From NCBI GenBank assembly GCA_050250665.1, contig JBFWOF010000040.1, forward strand, positions 1 to 57,605: a DNA stretch of 57,605 nucleotides, written 5' to 3'. The notes beneath the pieces are model-generated. The model searched no databases. It had not been told where the DNA came from and saw nothing but the letters and a program-made list of their open reading frames with translations. Shown here in pieces: positions 52,601 through 57,605 of this stretch. The stretch comes from JADKFD01 sp050250665 (lineage in GTDB: Bacteria; Pseudomonadota; Gammaproteobacteria; Xanthomonadales; SZUA-5). How positions within the stretch are numbered: position 1 is the stretch's first letter; each line of letters opens with the position of its first letter. Both the position numbers and the translations under genes were made by a program.

Positions 52601-55600
52601 CCGAGCGGGCCGCGCTCGGCAATTACGTCTGGTTTGACCGCAACAGCAACGGCACCCAGAACGAATCACCCTTCGATGGCGCCAATGGGGTGACCGTGCG
52701 GCTGTGGATCGATGATGGCGATGGCACCGCCGAACCCGGTACCGGTGACACTCTGGCGGCGACCACGGTCACCGACAACGATCTCTACGGTGCGCCCGGC
52801 TATTACCTCTTCGATGGCCTGATTCCGGGCGTGTCCTATTTCGTGCAGTTCATTCGCCCCGCCGTGGCCACCGCCTTCACTGGCCAGAATCTGGGCGGCG
52901 ATGACAGTGTGGATTCGGATGCGGCGCTGAGCAATGGCGTCACCGCGCTGGTCACGCTGGCGCCGAGCGAAGTCAATCTGACGGTCGATGCCGGCCTGAT
53001 CGTGCCGGGCGGCCTGCTGTCGCTGGGCGATCAGGTCTGGAACGAGTCCGACAACGACGGATTGTTCGAGCCCGAGAACGGCGAGCTGGGCGTCGATGGC
53101 GTGCGCCTGGATCTGTATCGCGACGTCAACAATGACGGCGCCCCGACCCTGGACGAGTATCTGGCGACCACGACCACCGCCACGGCCAGCGGCTTTGCCG
53201 GCCGCTACGGCTTCGGCGGACTGGCCGCTGGCAACTACGTTGTGGTCATCGCACCGCAGAATTTCGGCGGTGGCGGCCAGCTGTTCACGCGGATCACGGC
53301 CACCGGGAACGATCCGGCACCGGATCCGGATGACGATTTCAACGGCGACGACAACGGCACCGATATCGGAGCGCTGATCGGGGCCCGCCCGGTAACCTTG
53401 AGCATTGGCGGCGAACCGACCAGCGAGGACGGCGACAACAACACCAATCTGACGGTGGACTTCGGTTTCATCCCGGCTGGCGCTGCGGCGGTGCCGGAAT
53501 TCGACTACGGCGATGCGCCCGATGTGGTGGCTGGAACTGCAGTGGGTGACTACAACACCACGGTGCTCGACACCGGCGCTTCGCACCGGATCGGCGTGCC
53601 CGGCGCCCCGCGCCTGGGCGCCTGTGTGGACGGCGATGATGGCTTCAACCAGGGCTTGGGCGCCGATCGCGATGATGCCGCCGGGTTTGGTTCGGTGATC
53701 GGCACTTGCGCCAGCGCCGGCGATGACGAGGACGGCGTCAGCTTCACCGGGCCTTTTGTTCCCGGCGCCGCGACCAGCTTCTCGGTCAGCGCCGGCAACG
53801 CGGCCTGCGTGCTCAATGCCTGGGTCGACTGGAACCGCAACGGCGTCTTCGGCGATGCGGCCGGCGAGCAGATCGCCACCAATCTCAATGTGCCGATTGG
53901 CCCGGCGACGGTGTTGTCCCCGGTGGTGCCCTTGACCGCATCACCCGGACGCAGCTACGCGCGCTTCCGCTGTTCCAGCATCGGCGGTGACGGCCCCACC
54001 GGTCCGGCCGCCGATGGCGAGGTCGAGGACTATGTGATCGGCATCCAGGGCCGTGATTACGCCGATGCGCCGGCCAGCTACGGCACCGCCGGCGCCGGCG
54101 CTGCCCATCACGCCGTCGATCCGCTGGATGCGGTGTACCTGGGTGCCTGCGTCGATTTCGAAACCGATGGACAGCCCAATGCAGCGGCCACCGGCGACGA
54201 TCTGGCCGCGGGCAGTGACCGCGTCGGCCTGTGCTTCGATGACGAGGATGGCGTCAGCTTCCCCGGTCCGATTGCCGCCTGCGCGAACGCTGCCGTGAAC
54301 GTCACCGCCAGCGCCGGCGCGCGCCTGGACGCCTTCATGGATTTCAATGCCGACGGCGATTTCGGCGATCCGGGCGAACAGATCTTCGCCAATCAAGCGC
54401 TGCTGGCCGGCACCAATGCGCTGAATTTTGCGGTGCCCTGCAATGCCGCCGCGGCGATCACCTACAGCCGTTTCCGATTGACCCGCGCCGGAACCCCGGG
54501 CCTGCTTGGGCCCACCGGGAATGCCGGCAGTGGCGAGGTCGAGGACTATCGGGTGACCGTGCTCGGCAATGATCTCGGCGATGCCCCCGCGCCCTTCGCC
54601 ACGCTGGTAGCAGGCAACGGCGCCCGTCATGCCATCGACCCGGGCAGTACGCTGCGCCTGGGAGCCTGCGTCGACACCGAGGCCGACGGCCAGCCCAATG
54701 CCGGCGCCACCGGCGATGACCTGAACACGGGCAGCGCCACGGTGGGCAGCTGTGCCGTCGCCGGCGATGACGAGGATGGCGTGAGCTTCCAGCCCATCGT
54801 GGCCTGCCGCAACACCACGATGAGTGCCAACGCTGGCGCCGCCGGGCGGCTCGATGCCTGGGCCGATCTCAATCGCGATGGCGACTGGGATGATGCCGGC
54901 GAACGCATCGCCAGCAATCTGGCCGTGGTGGCCGGCGCCAATCCGCTTACCGTGGCGGTGCCCTGCAATGCCAGTCGCGGTCTGGCCAATTTCCGCTTCC
55001 GTCTGTCCAGCGCTGGCGTGGCCAGTTACACCGGTGCCGCCGCCGACGGCGAGGTCGAGGACTACCAGGCCGAAATTCTGGCCTTCGATCTGGGCGATCT
55101 GCCCGATGGCGCGGCCGGGATGGGCGCCAGCAACTACCGCACGCTGTTGCGCGGTGCTGGCGACAATGGCCCGCAACACCGCATCGTCAGCGGCCTGTTC
55201 CTCGGCGCTGGTGTCGATAACGAAGCCGACGGCCAGCCGGGTGCAGCCGCCGATGGCGACGATCTCGCAGGCGCCACGCCGGATGATGAAGACGGTATCA
55301 CGCTCGCCGATCTCAACTTCACGACCGGTCTGCCGGCCACGGTGCGCGCGCTGGTCACCAACACCACCGGCAACGCCGGGCGTTTGTGCGGTTTTGCCGA
55401 TCTCAATGCCGACGGTGATTTCCTGGATGCCAACGAAAGCGCTTCTGTCGATGTCGGCGGTGCCGTCAACGCGGCGACCGTGACCCTGAGCTTCGGCACC
55501 CTGGCGGTGAATCCGGCGGTCTACAACCTGCTGCCGCCGAACGCGCCGCGATACTTCCGCTTCCGGCTCGCCGACAACCAGAGCCCGTGCACGCCGGACA

Positions 55601-57605
55601 ATGATGCCGTCGCCCCCAATGGCGAAGTGGAGGACTATCTCGGCAGTCTGTTCGCCCCCACCGATTTTGGCGATCTGCCCGATAGCGGCGCCGGCATCGG
55701 TGCGGCCAACTATGAGACGCTGCTGGCCAATGGCGGTCCGTATCACCCGATTCGTGCGGGTCTGCAGCTGGGCGCCTGCGTGGATGCCGAGAACGACGGT
55801 CAACCGGCTCCCGCCGCCAGCGGCGACGATCTCGGAACCGGTGGCAGCGTTCAGGGCAGTTGCGCCAACGCCGGTGATGACGAAGATGGCCTGGACAGCG
55901 CAGCACTGGCGCAGTTGTCCCACCTGATTGCCGGAGGCAACAACCCGATCCCGGTGCTGGCCACCAACACCACCGGTGTGGCGGCGCGACTGTGCGGTTT
56001 CGTCGATTTCAACGGCGATGGCGATTTCGCCGATGCCGGCGAAACCCAGTCAGCCACCGTGAACAACGGCAGCAACAATGCCGCGATCAGCCTGGTGTTC
56101 GCGCCGGCCCTGGTCGCCCAGTCGGGCACACGCTATGCCCGCTTCCGCCTCAGTACCGATGTGGCCGGTCCGTGCAATCCCGATGGCCCCGCCAGTGACG
56201 GCGAGGTGGAGGACTACACCGTCGGCATCCGTCTTGCCGATTTTGGCGATCTCCCGGATACCGCGATCGGCACCGGCGCCGGAAACTACGTGACCCTGCG
56301 CGGCGACGGCCGCGTGGCGCACGATCTCACCGCCACGGCGACGACGCTGTTCCTGGGTGCGGGCGTCGATGCTGAAGGAGATGGCCAGCCGACGACGAAT
56401 GCCGATGGCGATGATCTGAACGGAGCAGCGGATGACGAAGACGGCCTCAACCCGGCCGATCTGATCCAGCTCCAGAACTTGCCGGCGATCTTCCGCTTCA
56501 CCGCCACCAATCAGACCGGGTCACCGGCCAATCTGTGTGGCTATGTGGACTGGAATTCAGACGGCGATTTTGACGACGCCGGCGAAGCCGCCAGCGCCAC
56601 ACTGGCCAGCGGCGCCAGCGGCACCGGACTGAGTCTGAATTTCGGCACGGTTCCGGCCTTCAGCAAGGGTGATCGCTATGCCCGTTTCCGCTACGGCAAC
56701 AGCGCCTGCGCGGCGATGCCCGCCAGCGGTGATGCACCGGGCAGTTTCCCGAATGGCGAAGTCGAGGACTATGTGTTGCGCGATCGGGCCTCTGATCTCG
56801 GCGATCTGCCGGATACCGGCGCCGGCACCGGCGCTGGCAACTATCAGACCGGTCTGGCCGATGGCGGCCCCATCCACGGCATGGTTGCCGGTTTGCGTCT
56901 GGGTGCCTGCGTCGACAGCGAGGGCGACGGGCAAGCAAATACGGCGGCCAACGGCGACGATCTGGCCGCCGGCAACAGCACACTCGGCAGCTGCGCACTC
57001 GCCAATGACGATGAAGACGGCATCACGCTCGGTGATCTGGACTTCATCTCGACGCTACCGGCACGCATCGGCGCGCTTGTCACCAACACCACCGGCAATT
57101 CAGCAACGCTGTGCGGCTTTGTCGACTGGAATGGCGACGGCGATTTTGCCGATACCGTGGGTGGCGTCTCCGAAGCCGCGCAAGTCGCGGTGCCTGACGG
57201 CAGCAGCAATCTTGCGGTCACCGTGGACTTCGGCAACGCACCGGTGGCTCCGGTGGGCAGCAGCTACGCCCGCTTCCGCCTCAGCACCGATGCCGGCTGC
57301 AGCCCGATTGGTGTGGCCCTCGATGGTGAGGTCGAGGACTACCCGGTGACCATCACCCGGCGCGACTTCGGCGATCTGCCCGATGCCGGAGTGGGCACCG
57401 GAACCGGCAATTACCAGACGCTGCTGAGCGACAACGGCGCGGCGCATGACATCGTCGATGGTTTGTTCCTCGGTGCCCTGGTGGATCCTGAAGGCGAAGG
57501 CCAGCCCACTGCCGCCGCCGATGGTGACGACAACGCCGGCAGCCCCGACGACGAGGACGGCGTCAACCAGGTCGATCTGGCCACCTTCCACCTCGGCAGC
57601 CCGGC
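49645..57605 (+). CDS. Giant repeat surface protein (DUF11 / SdrD-B / GEVED), 3' end outside window
   Basis: An uninterrupted frame of 2653 codons from the ATG at 49645 to the window edge; the stop lies outside. A signal peptide ends at GSAVSA-Q (about residue 24). Residues to about 860 are DUF11-like beta-sandwich repeats (for example SFSYDLNFANNGNVPLDNLT, AIDYTLRVENVGTVPMQNF). Three SdrD-B/Cna-B-like domains follow, starting LGDFVWADDNANG (861), LGNYVWFDRNSNG (991) and LGDQVWNESDNDG (1126). From about 1287 there are tandem GEVED domains of 170-190 residues, each with GDLPD/GDAP, LGACVDxExDGQP, DDEDG and closing GEVEDY; seven GEVEDY motifs are in the window and an eighth unit has begun. The Asp-rich DxNxDGDF motifs suggest calcium binding. 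It is probably an adhesin or matrix protein. Confidence 0.9.
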   Translation, partial: MRNVVRLKTAAIWLLLMVLGSAVSAQPLTKSAIQVDPGNTKLIGATFGYRLTYNCSSTSGPCLNAEVVDLLPAEVQYVSTVPSSPTGDVASITVTPNFGGSGRTRVRFVMQTPLTAGNSGDLIINVRFPNGSTPNGTVAINSADGINLGATPGTFTTPPVNVTAVGSLQTTLQKTLLSSPANLDLPESYRLRIAVSGSNGSLNLTAVGPVVDTLPPGTVFSGATPAADCEPGCVGTTPATLTWTSPCSLPVAAGSNCDITVNVVYPSATFPSGTNVTNSFTATATPLGQPPQSLGVGTVTHPVTTFVASPSMNFSKNMAGGTPNPPTLNQSFSYDLNFANNGNVPLDNLTIIDTLPLSFALASVTTGSYNNLANVGAGVGVRVSYEKNTAPGVFTLWGSSPGTNTNTTLSAPAPGLGAGEYVTRVRWEMGTAAVGMGIATRPLLSGSITNPDNAGNPVAIGSTIQNCADLSAVYSAGPTNVNRNACRSFTLSGPFVQLNPAKDNLSGGGPFNPGQTVSWRLRVRSAAQSSDPVALSDQIATDLLPINLNFVSWNFDAQGTGLPAPQVFEQIPNFAGTGRTLLRWRWNAGSGNLGVNQQVWINLNTSIRNGTPSGSLSNDFTLDSDAPGLSLRCSGSSQSDPLDLDGDADTGETLCRATGTVTVAGIAQLISSKTIQGTCDGGSVASSNGTLLGGAIDYTLRVENVGTVPMQNFVLIDILPFVGDTGVRDTSPRGSLWTPLLAAPITPPAGTTLYYSTSGNPCRGEVGGPTSSCDAPNWTTVPPVPITSVRSYKIEFGSRVVQPFDFLSFNFLMVTPGTVPPGQQAFNSFAYQADRADGLGSLAAEPQKVGISIGACDAASLGDFVWADDNANGLQDDGPTGINGVPVFLWQPGTDGLAGTLDDVPVSSSITGNGPGNAPGWYNFPGLAPGSYFVCIAAPPTFVFSPADAGADTQDSDANPATGCAPITVLGVNENNPTIDFGIVPTERAALGNYVWFDRNSNGTQNESPFDGANGVTVRLWIDDGDGTAEPGTGDTLAATTVTDNDLYGAPGYYLFDGLIPGVSYFVQFIRPAVATAFTGQNLGGDDSVDSDAALSNGVTALVTLAPSEVNLTVDAGLIVPGGLLSLGDQVWNESDNDGLFEPENGELGVDGVRLDLYRDVNNDGAPTLDEYLATTTTATASGFAGRYGFGGLAAGNYVVVIAPQNFGGGGQLFTRITATGNDPAPDPDDDFNGDDNGTDIGALIGARPVTLSIGGEPTSEDGDNNTNLTVDFGFIPAGAAAVPEFDYGDAPDVVAGTAVGDYNTTVLDTGASHRIGVPGAPRLGACVDGDDGFNQGLGADRDDAAGFGSVIGTCASAGDDEDGVSFTGPFVPGAATSFSVSAGNAACVLNAWVDWNRNGVFGDAAGEQIATNLNVPIGPATVLSPVVPLTASPGRSYARFRCSSIGGDGPTGPAADGEVEDYVIGIQGRDYADAPASYGTAGAGAAHHAVDPLDAVYLGACVDFETDGQPNAAATGDDLAAGSDRVGLCFDDEDGVSFPGPIAACANAAVNVTASAGARLDAFMDFNADGDFGDPGEQIFANQALLAGTNALNFAVPCNAAAAITYSRFRLTRAGTPGLLGPTGNAGSGEVEDYRVTVLGNDLGDAPAPFATLVAGNGARHAIDPGSTLRLGACVDTEADGQPNAGATGDDLNTGSATVGSCAVAGDDEDGVSFQPIVACRNTTMSANAGAAGRLDAWADLNRDGDWDDAGERIASNLAVVAGANPLTVAVPCNASRGLANFRFRLSSAGVASYTGAAADGEVEDYQAEILAFDLGDLPDGAAGMGASNYRTLLRGAGDNGPQHRIVSGLFLGAGVDNEADGQPGAAADGDDLAGATPDDEDGITLADLNFTTGLPATVRALVTNTTGNAGRLCGFADLNADGDFLDANESASVDVGGAVNAATVTLSFGTLAVNPAVYNLLPPNAPRYFRFRLADNQSPCTPDNDAVAPNGEVEDYLGSLFAPTDFGDLPDSGAGIGAANYETLLANGGPYHPIRAGLQLGACVDAENDGQPAPAASGDDLGTGGSVQGSCANAGDDEDGLDSAALAQLSHLIAGGNNPIPVLATNTTGVAARLCGFVDFNGDGDFADAGETQSATVNNGSNNAAISLVFAPALVAQSGTRYARFRLSTDVAGPCNPDGPASDGEVEDYTVGIRLADFGDLPDTAIGTGAGNYVTLRGDGRVAHDLTATATTLFLGAGVDAEGDGQPTTNADGDDLNGAADDEDGLNPADLIQLQNLPAIFRFTATNQTGSPANLCGYVDWNSDGDFDDAGEAASATLASGASGTGLSLNFGTVPAFSKGDRYARFRYGNSACAAMPASGDAPGSFPNGEVEDYVLRDRASDLGDLPDTGAGTGAGNYQTGLADGGPIHGMVAGLRLGACVDSEGDGQANTAANGDDLAAGNSTLGSCALANDDEDGITLGDLDFISTLPARIGALVTNTTGNSATLCGFVDWNGDGDFADTVGGVSEAAQVAVPDGSSNLAVTVDFGNAPVAPVGSSYARFRLSTDAGCSPIGVALDGEVEDYPVTITRRDFGDLPDAGVGTGTGNYQTLLSDNGAAHDIVDGLFLGALVDPEGEGQPTAAADGDDNAGSPDDEDGVNQVDLATFHLGSP

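Overview
The window is high-GC chromosomal DNA from a gammaproteobacterium, most likely of the Xanthomonadales (Lysobacterales), perhaps near the Rhodanobacteraceae. The grounds are gene order (divergent lptFG / pepA-holC; sucCD divergent from pilS-pilR), the Xanthomonas-like HslV, AceE and LptFG sequences, a secreted protein ending in LFANGFE, and the many short palindromic repeats. No rRNA, tRNA, CRISPR array, prophage or transposase gene was seen.

Layout: 1-718 is a tandem array of about 119-bp units built from paired palindromes. 0.8-7.3 kb holds class I aldolase, an M28 lipoprotein peptidase, a DMT exporter, a YajD nuclease and a secreted beta-helix protein. 7.6-17.1 kb is housekeeping: hslVU (split by a small repeat-bounded cassette carrying a four-helix-bundle gene), a cystathionine gamma-synthase/lyase, lptFG, pepA, holC and a periplasmic protease. 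17.4-22.1 kb holds aceE, adenine/adenosine deaminase and a YggN-like protein. 22.1-25.5 kb is repeat-rich, with three small genes and a cobalamin riboswitch in front of btuB. 27.7-33.4 kb holds tyrS, nadE and sucCD; sucD runs without a stop into a long Ala/Lys/Pro histone H1-like tail. 33.7-48.2 kb is a type IV pilus and glycosylation region: pilS, pilR, three GT-C-type membrane glycosyltransferases, two tandem major pilins each with its own sigma-54 promoter, a GT2-methyltransferase-flippase operon and a TfpX/TfpZ-type pilin accessory gene. 48.2 kb to the end holds cytochrome b561, a small secreted protein and the first 2653 codons of a giant surface protein (DUF11-like, SdrD-B-like and GEVED repeats) that runs off the window.

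How parts fit together: PilS/PilR should drive the two pilins through the two -24/-12 promoters. The GT-C enzymes, GT2 enzyme and flippase are well placed to build and attach a pilin or surface glycan, and the accessory protein to help pilin assembly. B12 should repress btuB through the riboswitch. A sigma-32-like promoter stands in front of hslV.

The most unusual points are (1) the inverted-repeat-bounded four-helix-bundle cassette inside hslVU, with a matching gene-less element between pepA and holC; (2) the SucD-histone-like fusion; (3) a recurring seven-base theme in unrelated tandem repeats, including one inside the aceE coding sequence; (4) the pilin glycosylation island with paired sigma-54 pilins; (5) the giant GEVED protein.
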